This document shows positions 55,648-64,000 of a stretch of DNA of 64,000 nucleotides, in pieces. The stretch lies in contig NZ_VMSG01000022.1 of the NCBI RefSeq assembly GCF_007713465.1, positions 1-64,000 on the forward strand, read 5' to 3'. Made by a program: the position numbers and the translations under genes. The stretch's first letter is position 1, and each line of letters opens with the position of its first letter. The notes below the pieces were generated by a model that was given only the letters and a program-made list of their open reading frames with translations, did no database searches and was not told the DNA's origin. The stretch comes from Pseudomonas sp. H3(2019). Its GTDB lineage: Bacteria > Pseudomonadota > Gammaproteobacteria > Pseudomonadales > Pseudomonadaceae.

Positions 55648-56889
55648 ATGTCTAATCTGGCAGATGCAAACGTTCAGAGTCATCTGGACGTTTCCCCGCT
55701 GTTGTTGCCCGCGCACGTTTTGCGCAACGACGCACAAGCCCTCGAAGCAGCCCGTGAACTCGCTCAGGTCGCCCGCTTGCAAGCCGCGCGACGCGATCAA
55801 CAGCGCAAGTTGCCCTGGGCGGAAATCGAACAATTCACCCGCAGTGGCCTGGGCAGTATTGCCATTGGCAAGGCGTTCGGCGGCCCGGAGGTTTCATTCG
55901 TCACCATCGCCGAAGTCTTCGCGATCATTTCCGCGGCCGACCCGGCACTCGGGCAAATCCCGCAGAACCACTTCGGCATTCTCAACCTGCTCCAGCACAC
56001 GGCCAACGAGCGGCAGAAAAAGCAGCTGTTTCAGAGCGTGCTCGACGGCTGGCGGATCGGCAACGCGGGCCCGGAACGCGGTACCAAAAACACCCTGGAA
56101 CTCAAGGCCCGCATCACCGCCGACGGCGATGGCTACATCATCAATGGCCAGAAGTTTTACTCCACGGGTGCACTGTTCGCGCACTGGGTCGCGGTCAAGG
56201 CACTGAACGACGATGGCAAGCAAGTTATCGCCTTCGTCCGTCGCGGCACTCCGGGGCTGCGCATCGTCGACGACTGGTCGGGCTTCGGCCAGCGCACCAC
56301 GGCCAGCGGCACCGTGCTGCTGAACAATGTGCGGGTCGATGCTGATCTGGTGGTGGATAACTGGCGGATCAACGACAGCCCGAACATCCAGGGCGCCGTG
56401 TCACAGCTGATTCAAGCCGCCATCGACGCCGGCATTGCGCGTGGCGCCATCGATGACGCCATCAGCTTCGTTCGCGAACGCGCACGGCCGTGGATCGACG
56501 CCAACGTCGAACGCGCCAGCGACGACCTCTACGTGATTGCCGACATCGGCAAACTGAAAATCGAACTGCACGCCGCCGAAGCGCTGCTGCGCAAAGCCGG
56601 GAACGTGCTCGATCAAGTCAGCGCTGCACCGGTCACTGCCGAGTCCGCTGCACGCGCCTCGATTGCGGTCGCCGAAGCCAAGGTGCTGAGCACCGAGATC
56701 TCGCTGCTGGCCAGCGAAAAACTCTTCGAGCTGGCCGGCAGCCGCGCCACCCTCGCCGAGTTCAACCTAGACCGCCACTGGCGTAACGCACGCGTGCACA
56801 CCCTTCACGACCCGGTGCGCTGGAAATACCACGCCGTGGGCACTTATCACCTGAACGGCACAAAACCAGCCCGGCATTCCTGGATCTGA
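55648..56889 (+). CDS. sfnB: SfnB-family sulfur acquisition flavoprotein (copy 1)
   Basis: AAGGAG precedes ATG 55648, giving 413 residues. The protein has the acyl-CoA dehydrogenase fold used by flavin-dependent monooxygenases: PALGQIPQNHFGILNLL, GQKFYSTGALFAHW, DDWSGFGQRTTASGTV and the C-terminal RHWRNARVHTLHDPVRWKYH. SfnB-like enzymes act with reduced flavin in using dimethylsulfone, sulfonates or related compounds under sulfur limitation. A paralogue follows after 39 bases. Confidence 0.92.
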   Translation: MSNLADANVQSHLDVSPLLLPAHVLRNDAQALEAARELAQVARLQAARRDQQRKLPWAEIEQFTRSGLGSIAIGKAFGGPEVSFVTIAEVFAIISAADPALGQIPQNHFGILNLLQHTANERQKKQLFQSVLDGWRIGNAGPERGTKNTLELKARITADGDGYIINGQKFYSTGALFAHWVAVKALNDDGKQVIAFVRRGTPGLRIVDDWSGFGQRTTASGTVLLNNVRVDADLVVDNWRINDSPNIQGAVSQLIQAAIDAGIARGAIDDAISFVRERARPWIDANVERASDDLYVIADIGKLKIELHAAEALLRKAGNVLDQVSAAPVTAESAARASIAVAEAKVLSTEISLLASEKLFELAGSRATLAEFNLDRHWRNARVHTLHDPVRWKYHAVGTYHLNGTKPARHSWI

Positions 56890-56928
56890 ACGACCAGAAC
56901 ACTTTTGACCAGATCTCTGGAGAAACAC

Positions 56929-58122
56929 ATGACTCTTTCTCACCCCGTCGCGGTCATCACCAGCGATGAGCAAGCCCTTGTCGTCGCCAGCGACCTGGCC
57001 GAAGACTTCAAACGCGACAGCGCCCTGCGCGACCGCGAACGACGCCTGCCCTACCCCGAACTGGAAGTCTTTTCGCGCTCCGGCCTATGGGGCATCAGCG
57101 TGCCCAGGGAATTCGGCGGTGCGGGGGTTTCCAACGTCACCCTGGCCAAGGTCATCGCGCTGATCGCCCAGGCCGACGGTTCGCTGGGGCAGATCCCGCA
57201 GAACCATTTTTATGCCCTCGAAGTGCTGCGCGTAAACGGTACATCCGAGCAGAAAAAACGCCTGTACGCCGAAGTTCTCGCCGGTCAGCGCTTCGGTAAT
57301 GCGCTGGCCGAACTCGGGACCAAAACCGCTCTCCACCGGGTCACCAGCCTGACTCCCGACGGCGACGGCTTTCGCATCAACGGCCGCAAGTTCTATTCCA
57401 CCGGGGCGATCTATGCGCAACGGATTCCGACCACGGTGGTCGATGAAAACGGCGTCCAGCAACTGGCCTTCGTCCCCCATGACAGCCACGGCCTGACGGT
57501 GATCGATGACTGGAGCGGTTTCGGTCAGCGCACCACCGGCAGCGGTTCGGTGGTGTTCGAAGACGTCTACGTCTCGGCAGACGACGTGATCCCCTTTCAA
57601 AGCGCCTTCGACCGTCCAACCCCGGTCGGCCCGCTGGCGCAGATTCTTCATGCGGCCATCGACACCGGCATTGCTCGCGCCGCCTATGAAGACGCGCTGC
57701 ATTTCGTGCGAAGCAAAACCCGCCCGTGGATCGACTCCGGCAATGACAACGCCACCGAAGACCCGCTGACGATCAAAAGTTTCGGCCACCTGAGCATTCG
57801 CCTGCACGCGACGGAAGCACTGCTTGAACGCGCAGGAGAATTCCTCGACCGCGCCCAGGCCGACACCAATGCCGAGACCATCGCGGCGGCCTCGATTGCC
57901 GTGGCCGAAGCGCGCGCCATCAGCACGGATATCTCCCTGGCGGCCGGCAGCACGCTGTTCGAACTGGCCGGCAGCCAGGCCACCCTGGCCGAGCACGGGC
58001 TGGATCGTCACTGGCGCAACGCCCGCGTGCACACCCTGCACGACCCGGTGCGCTGGAAGTACCACGCGGTTGGCAACTACTACCTCAACGATGAAAACCC
58101 GCCGCTGCGAGGGACTATTTGA
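56929..58122 (+). CDS. sfnB: SfnB-family sulfur acquisition flavoprotein (copy 2)
   Basis: ATG at 56929 follows CTGGAG and gives 397 residues. It shares the SfnB blocks of copy 1 (GSLGQIPQNHF, GRKFYSTGAIYAQR, DDWSGFGQRTTGSGSV, RHWRNARVHTLHDPVRWKYH) but differs throughout, so this is an old duplication. Its stop overlaps the next start (TGATG). The two may handle different substrates or form a heteromer. Confidence 0.92.
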   Translation: MTLSHPVAVITSDEQALVVASDLAEDFKRDSALRDRERRLPYPELEVFSRSGLWGISVPREFGGAGVSNVTLAKVIALIAQADGSLGQIPQNHFYALEVLRVNGTSEQKKRLYAEVLAGQRFGNALAELGTKTALHRVTSLTPDGDGFRINGRKFYSTGAIYAQRIPTTVVDENGVQQLAFVPHDSHGLTVIDDWSGFGQRTTGSGSVVFEDVYVSADDVIPFQSAFDRPTPVGPLAQILHAAIDTGIARAAYEDALHFVRSKTRPWIDSGNDNATEDPLTIKSFGHLSIRLHATEALLERAGEFLDRAQADTNAETIAAASIAVAEARAISTDISLAAGSTLFELAGSQATLAEHGLDRHWRNARVHTLHDPVRWKYHAVGNYYLNDENPPLRGTI

Positions 58123-59489
58123 TGCCCTCACCTCTGACAAGGAGAAAAAAGATCCTGCTCAATGCCTTCAACATGAACTGCATCGGGCACATCAACCACG
58201 GCCTGTGGACGCATCCACGGGACAACTCGACCCAGTACAAGACTGTCGAGTATTGGACTGAATTGGCGCAGTTGCTGGAGCGTGGTTTGTTCGACGGGCT
58301 ATTTATCGCCGACATCGTCGGGGTGTATGACGTGTACCAGCACTCGGTCGACGTGCCACTCAAAGAGTCGATCCAGTTGCCGGTCAACGACCCGTTGCTG
58401 CTGGTGTCGGCCATGGCCGCGGTGACCAGGAACCTCGGCTTCGGCCTGACCGCCAACCTGACCTATGAGCCGCCGTACCTGTTCGCCCGGCGCCTGTCGA
58501 CCCTCGATCACCTGAGCCGTGGCCGGGTCGGCTGGAACATCGTCACCGGCTATCTCGACAGCGCCGCCAAGGCCATGGGCCTGAGCGAACAGGTCGAACA
58601 TGACCGGCGTTACGACCAGGCCGATGAGTACCTTGAGGTGCTGTACAAACTCTGGGAAGGCAGCTGGGAAAACGACGCGGTGATCAACGACCGCGAGCAG
58701 CGGGTCTACGCCCAACCTGGAAAAGTCCACAAGGTCGAACACCACGGCGAGTTCTATCAGGTCGAGGGTTATCACCTCTGCGAGCCTTCACCGCAGCGCA
58801 CGCCGGTGCTGTTTCAGGCCGGCAGTTCGGATCGCGGCCTGGTGTTCGCCGGGCAACACGCCGAGTGCGTGTTCATCAGCGGCCAGAACAAGGCCTCGAC
58901 CAAGGTGCAGGTGGACAAGGTCCGCGCCAGCGCCGCAGCTGCCGGGCGTAATCCCGAGGACATCAAGGTCTTCATGGGGCTGAACGTAATCGTCGGCGCG
59001 ACCGAGGCGTTGGCCTGGGCCAAGCACGCTGAATACCTGAGCTACGCCAGCGCCGAGGCCGGGGTGGCGCATTTCTCGGCGTCCACCGGGATCGATTTTT
59101 CCGAATACGAACTCGATGAACCCATCCAGTACGTGAAAAACAACGCCATCCAGTCCGCCACCAAAAACCTGCAAAACAACGACTGGACCCGACGCAAGTT
59201 GCTTGAGCAACACGCCTTGGGCGGCCGCTACATCACCGTGGTCGGCTCGCCTGAGCAGGTCGCCGATGAACTGGAATCCTGGATCGCGGAAACCGGCCTG
59301 GACGGCTTCAACCTGACCCGCATCGTCACCCCGGAAAGTTATGTCGATTTCATCGACTTGGTGATTCCCGAGTTGCAGCGACGCGGCTCGTACAAGACCG
59401 CTTATGACGAGGGCACGTTGCGCGAAAAGCTGTTTCACGGCGAGGCGTATTTGCCCGAGCAACACACCGGCTCGGCGTTCCGACGCTAA
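58122..59489 (+). CDS. NtaA/DszA-type FMN-dependent monooxygenase
   Basis: ATG at 58122 lies in the overlap with sfnB copy 2 and gives 455 residues. The luciferase-like barrel shows LNAFNMNCIGHINHGLWTHP, LFDGLFIADIVGVYDVY, LDHLSRGRVGWNIVTGYLDS and PVLFQAGSSDRGLVFAGQHA. Members use reduced FMN to oxidise DBT-sulfone, nitrilotriacetate or alkyl sulfur compounds. Coupling to two SfnB genes points to organosulfur cleavage. The exact substrate is unknown. Confidence 0.93.
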   Translation: MPSPLTRRKKILLNAFNMNCIGHINHGLWTHPRDNSTQYKTVEYWTELAQLLERGLFDGLFIADIVGVYDVYQHSVDVPLKESIQLPVNDPLLLVSAMAAVTRNLGFGLTANLTYEPPYLFARRLSTLDHLSRGRVGWNIVTGYLDSAAKAMGLSEQVEHDRRYDQADEYLEVLYKLWEGSWENDAVINDREQRVYAQPGKVHKVEHHGEFYQVEGYHLCEPSPQRTPVLFQAGSSDRGLVFAGQHAECVFISGQNKASTKVQVDKVRASAAAAGRNPEDIKVFMGLNVIVGATEALAWAKHAEYLSYASAEAGVAHFSASTGIDFSEYELDEPIQYVKNNAIQSATKNLQNNDWTRRKLLEQHALGGRYITVVGSPEQVADELESWIAETGLDGFNLTRIVTPESYVDFIDLVIPELQRRGSYKTAYDEGTLREKLFHGEAYLPEQHTGSAFRR

Positions 59490-59492
59490 AAG

Positions 59493-59559
59493 CATCGCGA
59501 GCAGACTCGCTCCCACAGTTGGAATGCGTTCCCCTGTGGGAGCGAGCCTGCTCGCGATG
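59493..59559. repeat. Inverted REP pair (REPIN-like)
   Basis: CATCGCGAGCAG...CTCCCACAG at 59493-59518 faces its inverted copy at 59534-59559, only 15 bases apart. It splits the monooxygenase from metQ and may reduce read-through. Confidence 0.85.
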
Positions 59560-59607
59560 AGGCCCGACGAGACACCACACACTCATGCCCTGACTGGAAT
59601 AACCACC

Positions 59608-60417
59608 ATGAAAAACAACCTGCTCACCCTCCCAGTCAAAGCACTGGCCCTGGCCCTCGGCCTCTTCAGCTCGGTGACTTTCGCCGCCGACGCACCGCTG
59701 AAAATCGGCACCACCGCAGCCTTCGCCATTCCATTGGAAGCAGCGGTCGAAGAGGCCGGCAAACAAGGTCTGAAGGTCGAGCTGGTGGAGTTCAGCGACT
59801 GGATCGCACCGAACGTCAGCCTGGCCTCGGGCGACATCGATGTGAACTACTTCCAGCACATTCCGTTCCTCGAAAACGCCAAGGCCGCTGCCGGGTTTGA
59901 CCTGGTGCCGTTTGCGCCGGGCATCATCAACAACGTCGGCCTGTACTCGAAGAAATACAAAAGCTTTGACGAGCTTCCCGTCGGTGCCAGCGTGGCCATC
60001 GCCAACGATCCAATCAACAGCGGGCGTGGGCTGCAACTGCTGGCCAAGGCCGGGTTGATCACCCTCAAACCGGGTGTGGGCTACAAGGCCACCGAAGACG
60101 ACATCGTCGCCAATCCGAAAAAACTGAAGATCCTTCAGGTCGAAGCCGTGCAACTGGTGCGCGCGTATGACGATGCCGATCTGGTGCAGGGCTACCCGGC
60201 CTACATTCGTCTGGCCAAGACCTTCGATGCTGGCTCGGCGCTGCTGTTCGACGGCCTCGACCACAAGGAATACGTGATCCAGTTCGTGATCCAGCCGAAA
60301 AGCAAAACCGACCCGCGCCTGATCAAATTCGTCGACATCTACCAGCATTCGCCGGTGGTTCGTGCAGCCCTGGATAAAGCCCATGGCAAGCTCTACCAAG
60401 CTGGCTGGGAAGGCTGA
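59608..60417 (+). CDS. metQ: MetQ/NlpA-family substrate-binding protein
   Basis: ATG at 59608 opens a 269-residue protein with a signal peptide ending SSVTFAADA; no lipobox cysteine is seen, so it is probably free in the periplasm. Family blocks are [30 protein letters not shown] and [17 protein letters not shown]. MetQ proteins bind D- or L-methionine; in sulfur clusters such as this they may serve other sulfur compounds. Confidence 0.92.
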   Translation: MKNNLLTLPVKALALALGLFSSVTFAADAPLKIGTTAAFAIPLEAAVEEAGKQGLKVELVEFSDWIAPNVSLASGDIDVNYFQHIPFLENAKAAAGFDLVPFAPGIINNVGLYSKKYKSFDELPVGASVAIANDPINSGRGLQLLAKAGLITLKPGVGYKATEDDIVANPKKLKILQVEAVQLVRAYDDADLVQGYPAYIRLAKTFDAGSALLFDGLDHKEYVIQFVIQPKSKTDPRLIKFVDIYQHSPVVRAALDKAHGKLYQAGWEG

Positions 60418-60419
60418 CC

Positions 60420-61544
60420 ATGAATGCCGCCAACGCCCAGCTTCAACTGCAAATCCCGCCGTCTCGCAGTGCCGAACGGACTGAGCTGCACCCTGAGTTC
60501 AACCGCGCCCATGTGCGCTTTATCGGTGTGGGTAAAACCTACAATGGCCAGCAAGGCCCGGTCGCTGCGCTGCACGGCATCGACCTGGCCATCCAGCACG
60601 GTGAAGTGTTCGGCATCATCGGCCGCAGCGGTGCCGGCAAGTCCTCGCTGATCCGCACCATCAACCGCCTCGAACAACCGAGCACAGGACGGGTGCTGAT
60701 CGATCAGGTGGACATCGGCGAGTTCGATGAAGACCGTCTGGTGGCGCTGCGGCGGCGGATCGGCATGATCTTCCAGCACTTCAACCTGATGTCGGCGAAA
60801 ACCGTGTGGCAGAACGTCGAGCTGCCGCTCAAGGTCGCGGGCGTGCCAAAAGCCGAGCGCGAACAGAAGGTCCGTGAGCTGCTGGAACTGGTGGGCCTGC
60901 AAGGCAAACACACGGCCTACCCGGCGCAACTCTCGGGTGGGCAAAAACAGCGCGTCGGCATCGCCCGGGCGCTGGTGCACGACCCGGCGATTCTGCTCTG
61001 CGATGAGGCCACCTCGGCGCTTGACCCAGAGACCACGCAATCGATCCTCGGCCTGCTGCGCGAGATCAATCAGCGCCTCGGACTGACGATCATTCTGATT
61101 ACCCACGAGATGGCGGTGATCCGCGATATCTGCGATCGGGTGGTGGTGCTCGAGCACGGGCGGATTGTCGAGCAGGGGCCGGTTTGGGAAGTGTTTGGCA
61201 ACCCGCAGCACGAGGTCAGTAAAACCCTGCTGGCGCCTCTGCAACACGGCTTGCCGGAAGAACTGCAAAGCCGATTGCAGGCGCAAGCGCAATCGTCGGA
61301 ATCCGCGGTAGTGCTGCGCTTGCAGTTCACCGGCAACAGCAATGACGAGCCAGACCTCGCGGCGCTGTTCAGTGCACTTGGCGGTCGCGTGCGCTTGCTG
61401 CAAGGCGGTGTCGATCGGATTCAGGGGCATGCCCTTGGGCAATTGTTATTGGCGGTAACCGGTTCGTCCTTGGGCGCCGAAGAGTTACGCCAGCGCGCCA
61501 GTCACTGGGCACAACAGGTGGAGGTGCTGGGTTATGTGGTTTGA
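60420..61544 (+). CDS. metN: Methionine-type ABC transporter, ATP-binding protein
   Basis: A 374-residue ATPase: Walker [10 protein letters not shown], signature [15 protein letters not shown], Walker [15 protein letters not shown]. The C-terminal about 90 residues (from [20 protein letters not shown]) form the ACT-like NIL domain that in E. coli MetN senses methionine and inhibits transport. It starts two bases after metQ and overlaps metI by 11 bases. Confidence 0.94.
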   Translation: MNAANAQLQLQIPPSRSAERTELHPEFNRAHVRFIGVGKTYNGQQGPVAALHGIDLAIQHGEVFGIIGRSGAGKSSLIRTINRLEQPSTGRVLIDQVDIGEFDEDRLVALRRRIGMIFQHFNLMSAKTVWQNVELPLKVAGVPKAEREQKVRELLELVGLQGKHTAYPAQLSGGQKQRVGIARALVHDPAILLCDEATSALDPETTQSILGLLREINQRLGLTIILITHEMAVIRDICDRVVVLEHGRIVEQGPVWEVFGNPQHEVSKTLLAPLQHGLPEELQSRLQAQAQSSESAVVLRLQFTGNSNDEPDLAALFSALGGRVRLLQGGVDRIQGHALGQLLLAVTGSSLGAEELRQRASHWAQQVEVLGYVV

Positions 61545-62184
61545 TCGATTGCTGCAGGGCGTTATCGACACGTTTCTGATGGTCGGCGTGTCGTCGCTGA
61601 TCGCGCTGTTGGCGGGTATTCCGCTGGCGGTGATTCTGGTCACCAGTTCCAAAGGCGGGATCTACCAGGCACCGGCGCTGAACCGCGCGCTGGGGGCCTT
61701 CGTCAACCTGTTCCGCTCGATCCCGTTTCTGATCCTGATGGTCGCGCTCATCCCCTTCACCCGCTTGATCGTCGGCACCACTTACGGCGTCTGGGCCGCC
61801 GTGGTGCCGCTGACCATCGCCGCTACACCGTTTTTTGCGCGCATCGCCGAGGTCAGTTTGCGCGAGGTCGACCACGGTTTGATCGAGGCCGCTCAGGCCA
61901 TGGGTTGCCGACGCTGGCACATCGTCTGGCATGTGTTGTTGCCTGAGGCGTTGCCGGGGATTGTCGGTGGTTTCACCATCACGCTGGTCACGATGATCAA
62001 CTCATCGGCCATGGCGGGAGCGATTGGCGCTGGTGGGCTTGGCGACATCGCGTATCGGTATGGCTATCAGCGGTTTGATAGTCAGATCATGCTGACGGTA
62101 ATTGTGTTGCTGGTGGTGTTGGTGGCGCTGATTCAGTTGGGAGGGGATCGGTTGGCGCGGGGGTTGAATAAGCGGCGAGAGTAA
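61534..62184 (+). CDS. metI: Methionine-type ABC transporter, permease
   Basis: A 216-residue permease with five helices and the EAA loop at [20 protein letters not shown]. It overlaps metN, so metQNI form one operon, the last of the sulfur block. It converges on the RHS gene with 65 bases between stops. Confidence 0.94.
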   Translation: MWFDRLLQGVIDTFLMVGVSSLIALLAGIPLAVILVTSSKGGIYQAPALNRALGAFVNLFRSIPFLILMVALIPFTRLIVGTTYGVWAAVVPLTIAATPFFARIAEVSLREVDHGLIEAAQAMGCRRWHIVWHVLLPEALPGIVGGFTITLVTMINSSAMAGAIGAGGLGDIAYRYGYQRFDSQIMLTVIVLLVVLVALIQLGGDRLARGLNKRRE

Positions 62185-62249
62185 TTTTGGTATTTACTGT
62201 GGTGAGGGAGCTGACTCCCAGTCACTGACTCCATCACCAGAAGCATGAC

Positions 62250-64000
62250 CTAAGTCTGGATCGAACTCACGCGAATAGAGTTTGTTTTCAGAAAATGTCT
62301 TGAGCCTTCCTGGCTGAGTACATTTTCCAGATCCTGCTGATTCTGGAATACCAAGTCCGTCATATCCTTCCACTTCGCAGAGCTATGGGACTGCCACTCA
62401 ATGTAATTTTCCGGTAAGTAAAAACTTTTTTCTTGCCCATGAACAGCACGACTTAGTACACCCCAAGTCTCCGATTCCATTTTGTGAAAAATAGGGTACA
62501 GATTTTCAAATACAGCCAGATTATTTATTGATGCTTTAAAATCGAAGCTATCACCTCCTGTCAATGTCATATATTTCCGAGATTGCTCTGGCAAGTAAAA
62601 GGCTGCCGCACCGTAGCTCGCCGCCCCACCCGCAATCATGAAATTATCAGAAAGCTCAAGTGCGCCGTAAATCGGTCGGACTTTCCCATTGAATTTTGGA
62701 TGTTCTATAGAACCATACTCTCTGATTACCTTTGACGGCGAGTGGGTATAATCAAACATATTCATTTCAAATCCATCTCTAAAATCCATACCATAATTCG
62801 GCGCGGACTCCTGCTCCCATACATTTCTTAACCCGTCACCTTTAAGCTCATGGATTTGATCAGGCGAGATATTAACGGTAAGCCGAGCGTTGGATACAAT
62901 AACTATTGCAGCTTCCAGAAGTTCCTCCGCCGCTCCAGCATCCTGAACTCTCGCCAACTTCTTAATCTGAGTAATTGCAAAATCTTTGTCCGCACTTTTG
63001 CCAGCCAGTATTTTGGGTAGCAGATGCTGTTTGAAATGATTTTTTCTAGCGGCTTCTGCATCACTGTCATTTACAGTCCGGGGGCTACCCCCCAATAAAC
63101 GACCTAGCCCACCGAACATCCCACTTTCATCAGTGAGTTTTATTGGGTTATTACCAACCATACAGTAAATATTCAGGCCATCGATATTCCCTGCAGGGTC
63201 TGCGCTAATCCACCGCTGCAACCACGGCGCGTAATACCGATATCCATAGTAATAAAGCCCGGTCGCATCCCGCTCTTTCCCCGAATAGCGAATCGTCTTG
63301 TACTTCGCCACCAGCGCACTTTTACCCGCCCAGCACGCCGTGCCACCGAACGGGTAATAGTGCTCCAGCGTCAGCACACCGGCCTGATCATCCAGCTCCA
63401 TAGAGCTGGAGCCCAGGTGATCACTCAGGCTGTAGCGCAGTTGATTGTTGTCGACACCGTCAGGCGCGGATTTCGGCCAGTGCAACACGCGCATGCTGCT
63501 GCGGCCGGCTTCCACACTGATCACGTGGTGCTCTTCGCCATCGGCATCCCGATGGATTTCCAGACCCGGCAGATAACGCACTTCAGCCCGCAAGGTCCGG
63601 GTGCCGGTGTGCGTGAGGCGCACCTTGCGCAGGCGGTGGCCGGGGCGGTCGTAGACGTAACGTTCGTCGTCATCCGGTCCATCGTCACGCTTGACCAAAG
63701 TCACCCGGCTCAGCTGATTGCGCGTGTCCCAACTCATCGCTTGTCCGCGTTGCAGCTCGCACTGATTGCCGTTGGCATCGAAGCCCTCGGCAATTTCGTC
63801 CTCCCCCGGCAACCCGCCGTCGTCCCGTTGGCCCAGGCTGCGATTACTGCTGCTGGACGTGAACATCGAGAAGCTAGGGGCGCCGCTGTGGTGGCGGGTG
63901 ATCAGGTTGCCCGCCCGGTCATAGTCGAAGGTCTGGGTGTAACTGCGCCGCTGGTTGGGGTCCAGCGGTGTCGGCAACCACCCCGGCAGTGCCGGGCCAT
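62250..64000 (-). CDS. TccC-like RHS toxin, 3' part, with divergent C-terminal tip
   Basis: The gene enters from beyond 64000; at least 583 codons are in the window, and the frame is still open at the edge. YD-repeat core (FDYDRAGNLITRHH, YSLSDHLGSSSMELDDQAG, KERDATGLYYYGYRYYAPWL) ends in the RHS boundary RWISADPAGNIDGLNIYCMV with GNNPIKLTDESG, the TccC-type form of the motif with its conserved aspartates. The last about 285 residues (62250-63122) are the variable tip, in clearly more AT-rich DNA. Segments GKVRPIYGALELSDN, ASYGAAAFYLPEQ and MTLTGGDSFDF resemble DUF3626-type domains, a fold relative of ADP-ribosyltransferases; that call is tentative. No immunity gene fits in the 65 bases downstream. 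Confidence 0.85.
   Translation of the reverse strand, partial: GPALPGWLPTPLDPNQRRSYTQTFDYDRAGNLITRHHSGAPSFSMFTSSSSNRSLGQRDDGGLPGEDEIAEGFDANGNQCELQRGQAMSWDTRNQLSRVTLVKRDDGPDDDERYVYDRPGHRLRKVRLTHTGTRTLRAEVRYLPGLEIHRDADGEEHHVISVEAGRSSMRVLHWPKSAPDGVDNNQLRYSLSDHLGSSSMELDDQAGVLTLEHYYPFGGTACWAGKSALVAKYKTIRYSGKERDATGLYYYGYRYYAPWLQRWISADPAGNIDGLNIYCMVGNNPIKLTDESGMFGGLGRLLGGSPRTVNDSDAEAARKNHFKQHLLPKILAGKSADKDFAITQIKKLARVQDAGAAEELLEAAIVIVSNARLTVNISPDQIHELKGDGLRNVWEQESAPNYGMDFRDGFEMNMFDYTHSPSKVIREYGSIEHPKFNGKVRPIYGALELSDNFMIAGGAASYGAAAFYLPEQSRKYMTLTGGDSFDFKASINNLAVFENLYPIFHKMESETWGVLSRAVHGQEKSFYLPENYIEWQSHSSAKWKDMTDLVFQNQQDLENVLSQEGSRHFLKTNSIRVSSIQT

Overview
The window is chromosomal DNA from a Pseudomonas, most likely of the P. 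fluorescens group. The evidence is the GC-rich coding background, the many scattered REP-type palindromes (a GTGGGAGCGAGC class and a CGTTCCCACGC class), and gene blocks typical of pseudomonads: aguBA, rml next to dctBD, envZ/ompR beside tex, rimBK, pckA/hslO/hslR, and a large sulfur-scavenging cluster. No rRNA, tRNA, CRISPR array or insertion sequence was recognised. Species rank is inference.

Layout. 1-4 kb: a standalone PBECR2-like nuclease-fold protein, an OprD-type porin, and a small stress/redox pair (SnoaL-like and DsbA/FrnE-like). 4-9.3 kb: agmatine catabolism (aguB-aguA) and a three-domain fusion resembling hydroxylysine kinase plus phospho-lyase. 9.6-14.6 kb: rmlB and rmlC without rmlD/rmlA, then the dctB-dctD two-component system. 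14.6-27 kb: thioesterase, cysQ-nudE divergent from yrfG, a LysR regulator with fdhD and a YdeP-type molybdoenzyme, a glycine-zipper protein, RecQ, a polysaccharide deacetylase and a DUF2135/TPR protein.

27.2-32.8 kb is an accessory spot. It holds two DUF6124 paralogues, an orphan YhfG/FicA-like antitoxin that lacks its inhibitory glutamate, a DUF1493 carrier-like protein, a HipB-like regulator without HipA and a broken membrane-protein remnant. It ends in an AT-rich, translationally coupled three-gene operon: a small ORF, an NdpA/YejK-like nucleoid protein, and a protein with a large soluble domain and C-terminal membrane helices. This operon is the best candidate for an undescribed system, possibly anti-phage.

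32.8-49.3 kb is mostly core: pckA, hslO, hslR, rimBK, envZ/ompR, tex, gshA, an aldo-keto reductase under a Cra-like palindrome, a hicAB pair with a frameshifted toxin, a LysR remnant, and a BetT-type transporter behind a BetI-like operator. 49.5-62.2 kb is a sulfur block: serine acetyltransferase, D-cysteine desulfhydrase, a cystine ABC transporter, two SfnB-type flavoproteins, a DszA/NtaA-type monooxygenase and a metQNI transporter. Together these would import and desulfurise organosulfur compounds when sulfate or cysteine is scarce. The window closes inside a TccC-like RHS toxin gene with a divergent C-terminal tip.
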